Below, one piece after another: positions 12,210-23,060 of a stretch of 64,000 nucleotides of DNA. The position numbers were made by a program, and so were the translations under genes. The first letter of the stretch is position 1. Each line of letters starts with the position of its first letter. A model generated the notes under the pieces. That model was given only the letters and a program-made list of their open reading frames with translations. It was not told where the DNA came from and searched no databases. Source of the stretch: Lepturacanthus savala (taxonomy: Eukaryota; Chordata; Actinopteri; Scombriformes; Trichiuridae); the NCBI GenBank assembly GCA_030544235.1, contig CM060470.1, positions 29,397,098 to 29,461,097 of the forward strand. Direction: 5' to 3'.

Positions 12210-15200
12210 AAAATTTAAAAAAAAAAACATCCTCGCTTCCGTGACACAGCACGACCATGACATTGTGTGCAATATCTGCAATGTGCAAATCCACAAAGGG
12301 TGATGATGATAGCATCGCTAAATACAACACCACAAACAACGACGTCCACCCTAGGCTCTGACCACCCTGCACTGACCACTCTAAAATGCACACGCTCAAA
12401 CACAGACTGCATTCAAACATGTGTAGTGTGGGGTGGTAGGTTATGTGTATTCCATGGTTTTATTATAAGAGCTTTAAGTTCTATAATACATCCATGGTGT
12501 ATTTACACCAGGTTTATCTGCAGCGGTGCGTCCCCTGTGCAGATCTACCAGCTATATGCACATCTTTATGTGCACATAACCCCGTTTATATCACTTTAAT
12601 AAACACAATGTTTCTCTATTCTCTATTTCTCACAGAACACACTTGATGTATGAATGGTTTAATTTGTTATCCCTCTATTGCATAGTGTTGCCATGTGGCA
12701 ACAATTACTTTGTTTTTACGTTGTCATTTTTCAAAAGAGCTGTGTGTGTGTGTTTTTACAGTTCGGTTTAAAAAGGGGGCTTTTATTTTAGAAGGACATA
12801 CAATCAATGAGGTCACATGATCAGGATATCCTGTTTGCTCATGGATGTTTGACATGTGAGCATCATTGTCTCAGAACCGAAGGTTGCCTTTTATTCAGAA
12901 TCTGGGAACATTTTCACAAAATAAAAAAAATGAATTTCAATTTAACTCAATTTTGATGTTATACTTTTTTTCTAATATATTTTTTCAATATATCTGAAAT
13001 AGATTTTTTCCATATGGCAACAGTATGGAAAATTCCTAGTATATACAACCTAATGAAGTCCCATTGACTTATATAGCATGAAACTATCCTGAGACTTTGT
13101 TTACAACTTTTTGTTCCATATATTTTTAATATATCTATTATTCAGGGTATTTTAAGTAATAAAAACATTCAAAACCTTTTATACCATGTGTGAGTAATAT
13201 TTCATGCAATAGAGGGTAAACTAAAAGAAAACTGACCAAAATCCCATACATGTACAACTTTTGGTCTGAATGCAGCCGGTTTTGCTCATAGCTGCAGCTC
13301 ACAGTCAGTGAGGGACATTGATGCTGTTACAAGCTGCTGATCAGGTCTGATGCCTTCATTCACATATTAAGGTAAACAGTTCTTTCATTCAGCAGTAGTA
13401 TCAGATCAGATACCAGCCGATACACTCCCAGTATCGGGATCAGATTAAATCTGTGCATCACTTGTCATGATTGCAGGAAAATTAGACAACAGTGAGAACG
13501 CTGCCTTGCCTCGATGATGGTGTCGAGCCGGGTGGCAGCTGTCATGTAGTCTTTGCTGTTGAAGCTGCTGCGAGCCTGGGCCACCAGCCGCTGCATTTCA
13601 TCCGACTTGGTCAGCTGACTCTGAGCTTCCTTCTCCTCTTTGTCGCTGGGGTTGGACTTGAGCTGAAACATGGCAGCATGAAGATGACATCACATTCAAT
13701 GGTTTAAACACACTATATAGACCTTTCTGCCATTAAGGGTCTGTCAATCCAAACTACAACAAACACACAGTTAATGACTTCACGAAGCAGCATGGGAGTT
13801 CATTGTTGTTCATTTCATATCAGTCGATAAAGATGATTATTGATCATTATTAATCATTTATTTTTGAGGAATGTAACCACTTTATATTAAACTTGATTTG
13901 GTGTTTGTCTGTTAAATGACTGGCTTTTTGACTCAATGATTGATCCATTATCTACAGCAATATGACATTTAAGAGCCAGAGAGGACGCAGCATTGTTTTT
14001 TTAAGCAAATCTTGAGTGAAACACATCACTGAACAAAGAAGAAAATTAAATTCAAAAGGTGAATTTATGACAATTTTTTAAATAAGATGATCCTTTGTTT
14101 AAATTAAAATTGTTCTTTAAAATGACGAATTTCTCTATGTTTGAAAATCGTATGGGACCATTTGGGATAATGAAAGTACACAACTCAACAAAATATTTAA
14201 CATAGGTCGTCGTTTTTCGACAGCAGCCCATCACCCTCCACATTTCTGTGAAGTTTGCCTTATCACAGCACTGCTTATCACAGCAGAGCTTACCGTTCCC
14301 TAATCCCATTACACTAGAGGAACTTTCATCATAGAGGTCATCATATTCACAAGACCAATCTCAGCTAATGACACATCCTTTACAAACAGACCTGGCTACC
14401 CTTTAAGCACTACCTGCTAGCTCAGCTTAGGGAAGAGGTTAATGCATAAATGTGATGAATTACACAAGGCCACTGATCTGGACTGCTGAAGCAGCAAAGA
14501 CAGTATATGCACCTCTGGCCAGATCCCTGGACATTACATGTAAGTCCATGAAAAACTGCATAAGCCTCCTGCATGCTGTCCTCCTGCTGGCTTCCTGCAT
14601 TCTTGAAAATTTAAACGATAAAAAACACAGCTTTATAACAACAGGCTGGTCTGCTGAGCTTCAACTTGAACTACGGGTTATCTGTGTTTTTTTTTTTTTT
14701 AAATGAAAGAAACTAATGAATAAAGTCCACCTGAAATGAAAAAAAATGTCTTTAATTTTTAAAATCACATCCCATGTCATATTGTTTACTTGTTTTACTC
14801 TATTTAGGAAAAACATCTATTTTAAAAATCAAAATTTTAATATTTTGATCCTGTTAAAAAAATAGTTTTATTTCAATTACAGTATCATTACATCCACCTG
14901 TCAATCCAGGAGAGTGGTCCTCCCTGATAGAAAGTAAAGAATGATAAATTTTAAATATATATTCCACCTAGAATATAACACTTGTTGATAGCATGTGTTT
15001 TTTTATTTAAAAAAAAAATACCTTTAAAAGAGTTAAACTATCTGGTACCAAGTTTTTAGCCCATATACCAGAAAGAGGTCACAATATTCTACTTCCATTA
15101 AGCACAGAATCAACATGATGACTTCACCTAAGAATACAGAACTGAATATTTGATTAAATATAGAATACAATGGTATCAATATTATATATTTTAAGTTATA

Positions 15201-18200
15201 CTAGAATATTTTATGCTATGTTACAGTTTATTATGATGTGACATTACATTTATGAATTACATGGCAGTTGTATGGTTGTATATGTATACATATATCGTAT
15301 TTTACGGACTATAAGTCACGTTTTTCTTCATAGTTTGGCTGGGGGTGCGTCTTATACTCCGGAGCGAATGGTTGTGAAATTATTAACACATTATTACCGG
15401 TATATAATTTCACATGTTATTTTCACACTAAACCGCAATAGGGCGCTCTAGGCTTGTGTTGATAATTTCAACATTGATGGTAACTTTTAAAAACAACCGA
15501 GAAGGGTTTAACAAAAACGGCACCGAAAAAAAAAATCATATTCTGCAGATTACAAGCTGCAAGTAGTAAAATATGACGTCTGACGTCAGCGACGTAGAAG
15601 AGGAAGCGCCGCATCTTCTCGTTAGAGTTAGAGGAATTGATGAAAAGTGACACAGAGGATGAAGATTTCATTGGGTTTTAGTTAGCGGGTATTTGGAGTG
15701 ACACAGATGGTTTTGGTAAACTTCTTAGCATGTTATTGATACTATAGTTATCAGAATAACTCTTAATATGTTGTGTTAACATAACAGACACGTTCTCAGT
15801 TGTGTTATGTAACGTCAGCACCGTTCAGCCTGTTGTTGATTCTATTCTATTTTTATTTTAAATTGTTCATCATTTAAATTTTAAATGACATGTCCTTTTT
15901 TTTATCAAAAACATTTACCCCAAAAATGCGACTTATACTCCAGTGCGACTTATATATGTTTTTTCCTTCTTTATTATGCATTTTATGGCTGGTGCGACTT
16001 ATAGTCCGGAAAATACGGTATAGAAATGTATTTTTTTTACTTACTTTATTTAGCTCCTCCCCCCTTTCTTTCCTTTAATTTATGCATAATTCTTTAAAAT
16101 ATAGAAACATCTTTGTATTAATTTGTAATATTTATTATAGTGCTGTCATTTTAACGCGTTACTTAGATTAATTAATTACGCCGCAATTTAACACGTTAAA
16201 AAACTTAACGCAATTAATTCTGAGTATCAACGGTGGCGAGCCCATGGGTGAAAGTGAACTGGAACTGTCCGGAACTACATTCCGTTAAAAGATTTATGAC
16301 CGGAACAGCGTTCCGTTAAAAAGGAGAAGAAGCTCCCTGTCAAACTCCCATGTTAAATAAAGAAAACGATGTACTAAAGTCACATTAGTTACATTATCCG
16401 AGTGCTGGAACAATCCCAGTGGTTCGTTTCAGTGTAATCTACGCTGTTTCGGTGTCTGTCTGTGCCGTTTAGCACGGAGCGACAATTCTGAACGCGTCTC
16501 TGGTTGCTATGCAACGCGAGGCGAGCCGAGCTGAACAAATGCGTTTCTGGTTGGCTGATGGTCACGTGGTCACGTTATCAGCAATCGCTATATTGAGCTT
16601 TAGTGCCTATGAAACAGCCTTATTTTATTCCAGAATTGAACCGAATCGCTGTGTTTGTTTTACATTTCTGAATAATACATCTGGCCTAACAGGTTTAATG
16701 TGCTGGACCTTTACTTTTGGATTTAATTCATGAAGCACAGTTCACCAATAAAACATTGGATTTCAGATCTTCTCTTCTTAATGTATTCAATTGATTAGTC
16801 ATGCACTACAATTTATAAATATCCTAAAATTCTAATTCATTATCAGGAGACCTTTAGCACACACACACACACACACAAATGTATTTGTCCCCTATGTTAC
16901 AGTGTCTGCTGTGCTGCAGTTTCACTATAAAAATAAATAAGAATTCTGAATAGAACCTAAGAATTTAAATGACGCACAGCAAGATCATTCATGTCTTCTG
17001 GCTGTGTTGTGAAACCTTGGTGTAAAATGGTAATTCAAATGGAAAACACAAACGCATTAGGGAGTTTCACTCTTAATCCTTTATGAGCAACTGAAAATGA
17101 TCCCTGAAGGCTCAAGTGAGAGTTCAGTCACTGCCAATTCAATTATTTGCTATGTCTCATCGTGGGGCTTATAGAAGCAGGGTTGTCTATGGTCTTATGT
17201 GGCATGTGAAAGTTACACCTTAGTAGATCCTTCACTTAAAAAAGAGCTGTGTGCTATTAAAAAAAAAAAAAAAAACTTGCTATCATCTGTACAGCAGGGA
17301 GTGATGACAAAGACAAAGAAATCCTGTCATAATTAAAGTAAGAATTCTTCGCCGGTTGAAAAAAAAAAAAAGTCCTTCCACACGCCAATCAAACCAACAA
17401 ATATCTCAGACTACAATACAAATATAATCTGCCTTAAAGCCTGTGATACCATGTCAGGACAGTAGTGGTCAATAAGTAAAATTTCAAATGCCTCCGTGAC
17501 AGAACATTTTGAACATGTGCAAATGCAGAGGAGGATCTATGTAGATTATTGATTATTAATGATCTACCTGCACTTCATGCAGTAATCTTAAATTCAGCTG
17601 TAAAGCTGCGAATTATATAAAGTATCTAGAGCAGACAAAACATGTACATACATACAGGCACGCACATGCACGCACACACTGAGTTTGGGCATTCATGTAC
17701 TCTGCTCCTTCTTCCTGGAATAAATCTCTTAAACATTAGGAACTCGTCTCCATTATTGATTTAAAAGTCAACTCATAGGCTTTTTACTATCTAATTTTAG
17801 AATGTGTAAACGTTTTGTGTTAATGTGTAATTGTATAAATAATATTGTGTAAGTTACTTACAATTGTGTAAATAATATTTCTATCATCAGTTTAGTCATG
17901 TTCTTTTTGTGTGAATTGTGGTGTTTTTGTTCCTGTTGTTCTGTAATATGATCCACACACACACGTACGTACATGACAACACACAAATCTGTTTAACATG
18001 TCAAAAGCACAGTCACTCATGCTGAATAAATGCATTGTGGAACTAAAACAAATCATATGAACAATGATGATTTTAATATTGACCAAAATAATCTTATACA
18101 TTTTTTTTCATAATTGAGCAGCTCTAGTGTGGATTTGTGTAGTTGGGGCCTGAAACCATAATCAGGTGGTTTAGATTCACTAAGTCACCACCCCTTCTTT

Positions 18201-21200
18201 TTAGGAAGGTAGCACCCAGTTCTAAAGATTTTAATCAGGAGTCTTGACTTGTGCACTACCGTGCGTTACCCAACACCATGAAATAAATGGCACGTTCAGT
18301 GCATTCAGCTTATTAGCCACATGTTTAACTGATGCTCTATCCACCAACATTGCATCATCTCCATTCAGACCAGTGATGTGTCAGTAACATTAACCACCAC
18401 AGCAACAAGTGTCATCAGGTTCACCAACAACAATCTATGGTAGAAGTGCAGAAGAAGAAGAAGAAGAAATGTTTAAGTATTTAAACCGTCAAGACTCAAA
18501 CATCTCAAACATACTACACTGATTTCTATCACCAGCAGCTTAGATTATAAATGTATTTGTTACACAAATACAATCATGAAGTTATGAAGGTATGAAAAGC
18601 AGATATCAGCCAAGCATTCCTGAGATGTCATGTTCACAAGAATGTGACATACATGAAATCACAAGCACCTTTGACCAAAATGTAGTTTGTTCATCCTTGA
18701 GTACATGTGGATGCCAAATTTGTAAAAAAAAAAAAAAAAAATCAAATTTAAGATTTTCTTGAATGTGACAGACAGATGTAGGTACAGACAAAACAAAGAC
18801 ATAATTCCTACAGTGGCATCAAAACTTAAGAGCCTATTTATCATGCTTCAGTATAGTGTCACTACAACAGCAGACTAAAGAACAACACTGACACCTCCTG
18901 GTGAACTCCTACTGTCCAACCAATGAGGCCGGGTCCTCCTCTTGTCAAAGTTTGGTTGGTCCAAATATCAGTGTTTTTAGAAGGTAGTTGGAGAGATCAG
19001 CACTTAGATTGAATAACTTGTGTGTCAGTAATTGCCTTCAAACCCCGACAGCTCCAGGATTTCTCTCTGAAGGAAAAGTGGGACTAACAAATCATATTTT
19101 ACAGCATAAGTATTTACAAAGATGCCAAAGTCCTCTACACTAATGCATGTTGGTTAGGAGGATGAAGTCTAGTGTATGTTACACTCACCACCTTCTTGAA
19201 GTCACTTTCCGCTTCATCCAGTTTCCCTTGTTTCAGAAGGAGATTTCCTCTCTGGAGCCGTGCCTGTCATGAAATGGAACAAGTTTTGTACAAAGACTGC
19301 AAATATCAACACAGCTGAAATAACCGACTACTTTCCCAGAACACTTGTGCCCAAAGCCGACATAAAATCTAAAAAAAATATATGTGTAGTGGTACAACTG
19401 ACAACTATCAATTAATCTGTTGATTATATTCTCCATGAGTTGAATAGTTTGATAGTTTCATAGAGAAGCTAGAATAAGTAGACTATGACTGCTACTACCA
19501 ACTATTTTGATAGTCAATTAGTCTAGTGATTATTCTAACAATGGTTCTTAAAATCAATCAATAAAATCTTTCCCAAACCTGAAGATTCAACCTCAAATTT
19601 CTTTTCCAGTCCACAATCCAAAGATCATTAGTTTACTATTATAGAAGACTAAAGAAACCAGAAAATAGATCTGAGAGGCTGCAACTTGACATTTTCTTTG
19701 AAAAAATGACTCAAATCGATGATCAAAATACACACACGCACACGCGCGCACACACGTGCGCACACACACACACACATACATGTTCAAAGTGCATAAATGG
19801 AAATAGATGAAAACAGACAGGAAGGAAAAAAAAACTAACAACCTGAAAAATCTAAAGGGTATAAAACTAAAAACAAACCTCAGACCTGTGTCTGTTCTGG
19901 TTTAATGTCTAGAGTGTCTATGATGGACAGCAGGGGGTCCCAAGTCCTATAAAATTTACTCAATGAGCCCTTAAGGGAAAATCTAAGCCTCTCCAACTTC
20001 AAATTAAACAGAACTTCCTTGACCCATCGATTATAAGAAGGGGGTACGGTACGTTTCCAGTTTAACAAAATTAAACGCCTTATCAGTAAAGAACAGAAAG
20101 ACATAGTGTTTGGCTTTACTTGAAAAGGATTTAGTTTGAAGAATACCAAAAAGAGCTGGAAGAGGATGGGGATCATCTCCAAAATCATAGGCCTTATACA
20201 TGGTCACAAATATTTCAGACCAAAAAATCTTCAACTTAGGGCATGACCAAAACATATGCATGAGGTCGGCAGGAGACTGGCTGCATCTATTACAGGTGTC
20301 TGCAACACTGGGGTAGAGTTTTGACAGTCTATGATTTGTGTAGTAGATCCTATGTATGAATTTACATTGGATTAGGCCATGTCACGCACAGATAGAGGAG
20401 TTGTGTACTAATCTTAGAATATTGGCCCACTGGTCCTCCTCAAGGGTTGGACCTAGAGTTTGTTCCCATTGGTTTTTTGTTTGTTGGGGAAAGACAGAGG
20501 TAGTAGAATCCAATGCTCTGAAATATGTGAAATATTTCCTCTGTTTGGGGTCTATCAAGAAAAAACTTGTCCAATAAAGTTTGTACAGCAAGATTTGGGA
20601 AGTCTCTGTACTTTTTCTGAACAAAGTCCCTGAATTGAAAAAAACGAAAGAGGTGGGAGGGAGGAAGCTTAAATTTGTAAAGGACATAAAAGCTCCACCA
20701 TCATAAAGGTCATTAATTGAGACAATGCCCCGCTTGTTGCAGGTCTAACTTATGTCTTGTTAAGGTTGCAGGTCTGCATTGACGAGTGCACCAAGGTGAA
20801 AATAAATATTTTCAAACCAAAGAAACTCACAGATGTGAAGTCAGGTTTGAGTTCAATGACTCTGCTCAGATCTGGCAGTGCAGACTTGGACTTCCCCATG
20901 GCGAGATACACGGTAGCTCTCCTGTAGAACGCCATGTAGTTCTTGGGATCGCCGTCTGAAAAAAAAAAAAAAAAAAAAAAAGTCATGAAAACATGAGTAG
21001 ACATGGTGTGTTATACACACAAACGCATGACGGTAACATTTCCCTTCACTTACCCACAGCAGCATGGAAATGAGAGAGGGCATCAGCCAGCTGTCCAGCA
21101 GCAAGCAGCTTCTTCCCCATCTCCACATGACTGTCCACGCTGCCTTCTCTGCCACACTTCACTCCTGAGAACAGGCACAGCGTTCACACTTTTTACCAAA

Positions 21201-22806
21201 CTGACATTAACACCCACTGGCACATGCTACAGCTAACAGAATTAGATAGCTTCTTCATTTGTTACTGAGTTAAGAGCGGCAGCAGCAGGGAAAGTGATAA
21301 GGCTAAAGTAAAGGGGTCAATATCAGTATAAAGTGCCTTTGGTGTCCTCATCACAATCACTGTTATCATGAACATGTAGCAGAATAATTAAAGTTTGAGA
21401 TCTTATTATAAGTGACAGTTAGACTTGATAGAGTTGCACACACATCAGTACAATATTATGTCTATTAAATGCATTTCGTGAATTTTATACCACTTGGGTG
21501 TACATGACTTTAGACAGTACCACACAATGATTTCAGAACTTCAGTAGTAAGTGGTTAAATGAGAGCACATCTTTTTTTTTTTTACGTGGTTTAATGTCAC
21601 AACAAGTTACTTGATAAAACAAGTATTGAATATTTTGCATGTGTACCATAGAAACACAGTTTTAAGATGCATTCATCAGGGTTCTCAGAATGGACATATT
21701 GTGTTCAGGTTTCTTCCTATTTAAAAGTCCATTTGTATCTTTTTTTTTTTTTTTTTTTTTTTACAAAAATCACTATTTTGTGTTATTTTATTTTTGACAC
21801 AAAATGTTATAAAATCAAATGTTATATCAAATGTTATAATGCACATAGAATATAAAACTTGTTGATAGTATGTGTTTCAATTAAACTTTTTTAAGAGAGT
21901 TAAACTATCTGGAACCACGTTTTTAGAGTTACACCACATCACATTGTTGTCACTGACCCTAATATTTATTCCAGGTAAATATTGTACATTCAATTCCACT
22001 ACATTTATCTGATCTAGCTGTGTTACTTTTCACAGAAAGACCTGACTCAAGCTTTTGAAACACACCACATTTAGATGTTTACAACTTTTTTACCTTCTAA
22101 TGTCACTCAGGTCAGATTTCAGATGTTTCTGTGTTTAACAGCTCCACCAATTACTGATTTTTCTGTCTTTATATGCATACATACTGTTCAAATGAACCTA
22201 TATTTTATTGTTTCTATATATGCAGACATTTATAACTTCAAAAAAACATATTTGTGTATCCTAACTTGTACCTGAAGAACAAGGACAGTACTCTAAATGC
22301 TGAAGTAGAACAACAAGGTTGTAGTTGGTTGACGTGTTTTTTTTTAGTTATTTATGTATCTGATCTAATTTAATAATTCTTTATTTGTTTTGAAACACAA
22401 CCTTTTTACCTGCTAATGTCACTCAGGTGTGTAGTTAGATGTTGTCAAAGCTTAACATGTCCTGTGTCATAGTGAAATATCAATTAATATAAAAACCTTT
22501 CAGAAATTCAACATGTTAAACAGTACACAGACAACTTGCTAACTGAATCATGCTGCTAAGTGAAGGTCCACCATATGCTCATTAAATGCTAACATTAGTA
22601 GTTTATAGCCACTGTTAAACCTTTTACCTTTTACATTAGTGCCAATAAGTCAAAGCTATGGCTAAAGGCAGCATTAGGCGGTGATAGCATTAGCTCATTC
22701 TAGTGAAATAAGTCATTTCCTTACCTTCATATCTCATGTCAATCAAAACCAGCAGATATGGCACATAGGTCAGTATTTTGTGAGCCACATGTTCAACAGA
22801 AACCAT
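1970..22806 (-). CDS. dnajc3: DnaJ homolog subfamily C member 3 (p58IPK), complete 12-exon gene
   Basis: ER-lumenal HSP40 co-chaperone that delivers misfolded clients to BiP and was first known as an inhibitor of PERK/PKR-family eIF2-alpha kinases. Coding exons in transcript order: 22725-22806, 21054-21164, 20831-20955, 19189-19263, 13510-13662, 11557-11738, 10609-10728, 10000-10105, 9779-9899, 4464-4596, 3529-3677, 1970-2112. They join in frame to 1500 bases, or 499 residues (human about 504). The start ATG precedes a hydrophobic signal segment (ILTYVPYLLVLID, residues 11-23). Exons 2-10 encode TPR repeats, for example GKKLLAAGQLADALSHFHAA and AFYRRATVYLAMGKSKSALP. The C-terminal J domain begins at RDYYKILG (about 393-400) and has the essential HPD at 422-424. 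The tail is Gly/His/Phe-rich and ends NPFGSGPFNFK. Intron 5 uses a GC donor. Introns 9, 5, 4 and 3 hold most of the repeats listed here. Fish may carry two dnajc3 copies; which one this is cannot be told. Confidence 0.97.
4858..5184. mobile_element. MITE with GTCAGTGAC terminal inverted repeats, longest copy
   Basis: The left end reads GTCAGTGACAAAAATGTGAC and the right end reads TTATTTGTCACTGAC, giving inverted termini GTCAGTGACAAA. It is about 327 bases with no coding capacity, inside dnajc3 intron 9. Related copies or fragments occur at 7551, 9206, 9553-9647, 11454, 21.84-21.96 kb and 56.58-56.76 kb. Superfamily not determined. Confidence 0.6.
5462..5489 (+). repeat. End fragment of the TTAA/CCCTCTATTGCA MITE
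   Basis: Reads 'tttcatgcaatagagggtta', identical in form to the right terminus of the MITE at 12671-13216 and 24998-25086. Only the terminus is present, next to the truncated left side of the Tc1 remnant. Confidence 0.5.
5500..6673 (+). mobile_element. Tc1-like DNA transposon, 5'-truncated remnant
   Basis: Sequence typical of the abundant teleost Tc1 family. It covers most of the transposase, the AT-rich 3' tail with 'aataaatttgcaaaaat', the 'cattatggggtgttgtgtgtag' block, and a right terminus ending 'ctttctggatgctctgta' with a terminal TA at 6672-6673. No matching left inverted repeat precedes 5500 and the N-terminal helix-turn-helix is incomplete. Non-autonomous fossil in dnajc3 intron 9. 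Confidence 0.9.
5545..6414 (+). pseudogene. Tc1/mariner transposase pseudogene (DD34E)
   Basis: One frame reads from about 5545 to 6414 with a single in-frame TGA at 6118-6120. Recognisable blocks are WKKFRTTRTLLRA and RGRRASVREVTKNPMV (DNA-binding part), then the catalytic segments ILWSDETKLELFG (first Asp), FIFQQDNDPKHTA (second Asp) and SPDWNLIEHLW (Glu), so the DDE residues are kept. Around the stop the sequence has lost a few bases relative to the usual fish Tc1 text, so the stop marks a small indel pair that returns to frame. The N-terminus is missing. It belongs to the transposon and is not a host gene. Confidence 0.88.
6744..7545. mobile_element. Second Tc1-like non-autonomous element with terminal inverted repeats
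   Basis: The left end 'tacaccactgttcggatgtt' and the right end, read in reverse complement ('tacactacttttcaaatgtt'), form imperfect inverted repeats, both continuing to '(g)ggtcac' and flanked by TA. The internal text 'ccatgaaaagtcacactttt' and 'aataaggacatttataagtg' is characteristic of a common fish Tc1-derived repeat. A separate insertion occupies about 6880-7355. Confidence 0.7.
6880..7355. mobile_element. Nested hAT-like repeat inside the Tc1-like element
   Basis: Interrupts the expected Tc1-derived text between 'gggcctcgatact' and 'actctatatacctac'. It begins with 'agatgcatcgatctgatacc', carries 'cggatatcggat' and ends 'ggatcaatgcatta', giving short inverted ends (AGATGCATCGATC against TAATGCATTGATC). 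Related 'gatcagatatcggatgaaag' text occurs at 11.79-11.86 kb and 13.39-13.46 kb. Confidence 0.5.
7615..8430. repeat. Minisatellite built from a 10-bp GGTGTAYTGR unit, higher-order 30/40-bp
   Basis: About 0.8 kb of near-perfect tandem repeats in dnajc3 intron 9. The basic decamer variants are (gtgtgtactg), (t/cggtgtactg), (gggtgtattg) and (aggtgtattg). They are arranged mainly as a 40-bp unit, with a 30-bp variant that omits the fourth decamer. Units are more divergent at both edges, where 'ggtctactgg' and 'ggtgtgtcat' appear. The long open frames on both strands are a by-product of stop-free repeat text. Confidence 0.92.
9553..9647. mobile_element. Short GTCAGTGAC MITE copy
   Basis: 95 bases with left end 'gtcagtgagaaaaatgtgac' and right end 'ttatttgtcactgac'. 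It is an internally deleted relative of the copy at 4858-5184. It ends about 130 bases from dnajc3 exon 9. Confidence 0.6.
11940..12310. repeat. Dispersed repeat shared with 46.28-46.64 kb
   Basis: Shares long stretches such as 'gatgtattataaaactggat', 'tggccgccattcacttcaat' (with differences) and 'cctcccatcatgcccc' with 46285-46640. An internal (AAAT)n tract lies at 12177-12209. No coding capacity seen. Confidence 0.55.
12177..12209 (+). repeat. (AAAT)n microsatellite
   Basis: About eight tandem AAAT units inside the dispersed repeat. Confidence 0.9.
12671..13216 (+). mobile_element. TTAA-type (piggyBac-like) MITE, family 1 copy A
   Basis: Begins CCCTCTATTGCATAGTGTTG and ends TTCATGCAATAGAGGG, so the termini are inverted repeats (CCCTCTATTGCAT). 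The flanking tetramers are TTAT and TAAA, decayed from TTAA. A subterminal palindrome 'gttgccatgtggcaac' lies at about 12686. About 546 bases with no transposase, in dnajc3 intron 5. TTAA target choice and CCY ends are hallmarks of piggyBac-like elements; assignment is by these hallmarks only. Confidence 0.7.
15295..16020. mobile_element. DNA transposon remnant with TIR 'CGTATTTTACGGACTATAAG'
   Basis: The left end 'tcgtattttacggactataa' and the right end 'acttatagtccggaaaatac' plus 'ggta' form about 25-bp inverted repeats. This is the familiar vertebrate 'TACCGTATTTTCCGGACTAT' repeat. About 725 bases in dnajc3 intron 4. Internally it holds tandem CRE-like TGACGTC motifs, including a full TGACGTCA at 15581-15588. 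No intact transposase. Confidence 0.75.
16137..16340. repeat. Dispersed repeat with 'ttaacgcgtta' head
   Basis: The text 'gctgtcattttaacgcgtta' and 'cgcaattaattctgag' is a widespread fish/vertebrate repeat start, probably hAT-derived. The right boundary is unclear. Confidence 0.45.
16860..16876 (+). repeat. Short (CA)n
   Basis: Short dinucleotide tract. The following 17.0-19.1 kb of dnajc3 intron 4 holds only poly(A) runs, short CA/GAA tracts and otherwise unrecognised AT-rich DNA. Confidence 0.8.
19390..19732 (-). repeat. Dispersed fish repeat (hAT/MITE-like), copy 2
   Basis: Carries 'tcaattaatctgttgattat', 'taaagaaaccagaaaatag' and 'gaggctgcaactt'. These are diverged versions of the blocks at 202-455. 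A short CA/CG-rich tract follows at 19730-19778. Confidence 0.5.
19880..20760 (-). mobile_element. L1-type LINE fragment (3' end of ORF2)
   Basis: The minus strand encodes pieces resembling the C-terminal part of fish L1 ORF2, including 'MHMFWSCPKLKIFWSEIF' (compare 'HSYTLCPKLENFWTAVF' in the larger L1 at 40.5-40.9 kb). Upstream comes 'NQWEQTLGPTLEEDQWANIL'. Frames are broken and the EN and RT domains are absent. Typical 5'-truncated copy, in dnajc3 intron 3 in the gene's sense orientation. Confidence 0.75.
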
Positions 22807-23060
22807 GGCTGGGTTCGGATCAGAGTCGTTTCTCCACTCTTCGGGTCCCACAGAAGTTTCTGGTGTGGTTCTTCCACTGAAGGTTCCGCGTGTTGACAGC
22901 TAGCAGCTACTCAGCAACTGACGCTACCCGACCTGGCGTGGGGGACGCTGATTGGCTGGATCGTTTAGAAAAAGCCCCGCCTACTTCTGCTGGCTCAACA
23001 GAGAGGAGCCACGGCAGCAAGAGTCTCCTCCGCGTGCGTGTGCGCGAACACGTGTAACGG
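22807..23060 (-). promoter_or_regulatory. dnajc3 promoter / 5' UTR region
   Basis: GC-rich DNA just upstream of the dnajc3 ATG. It contains an ERSE (separate entry), a GC box 'ccccgcc' at about 22975-22981 and an E-box CACGTG at about 23050. No TATA box is obvious, as expected for a broadly expressed ER gene. The transcription start is not determined. Confidence 0.7.
22937..22955 (-). promoter_or_regulatory. ER stress response element (ERSE), CCAAT-N9-CCACG
   Basis: The minus strand reads CCAAT, nine bases (CAGCGTCCC), then CCACG. This is an exact match to the NF-Y/ATF6-XBP1 binding ERSE, with the canonical nine-base spacer and in the orientation of dnajc3 transcription, about 130-150 bases upstream of the ATG. 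p58IPK is a known unfolded-protein-response target in mammals. Confidence 0.88.
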
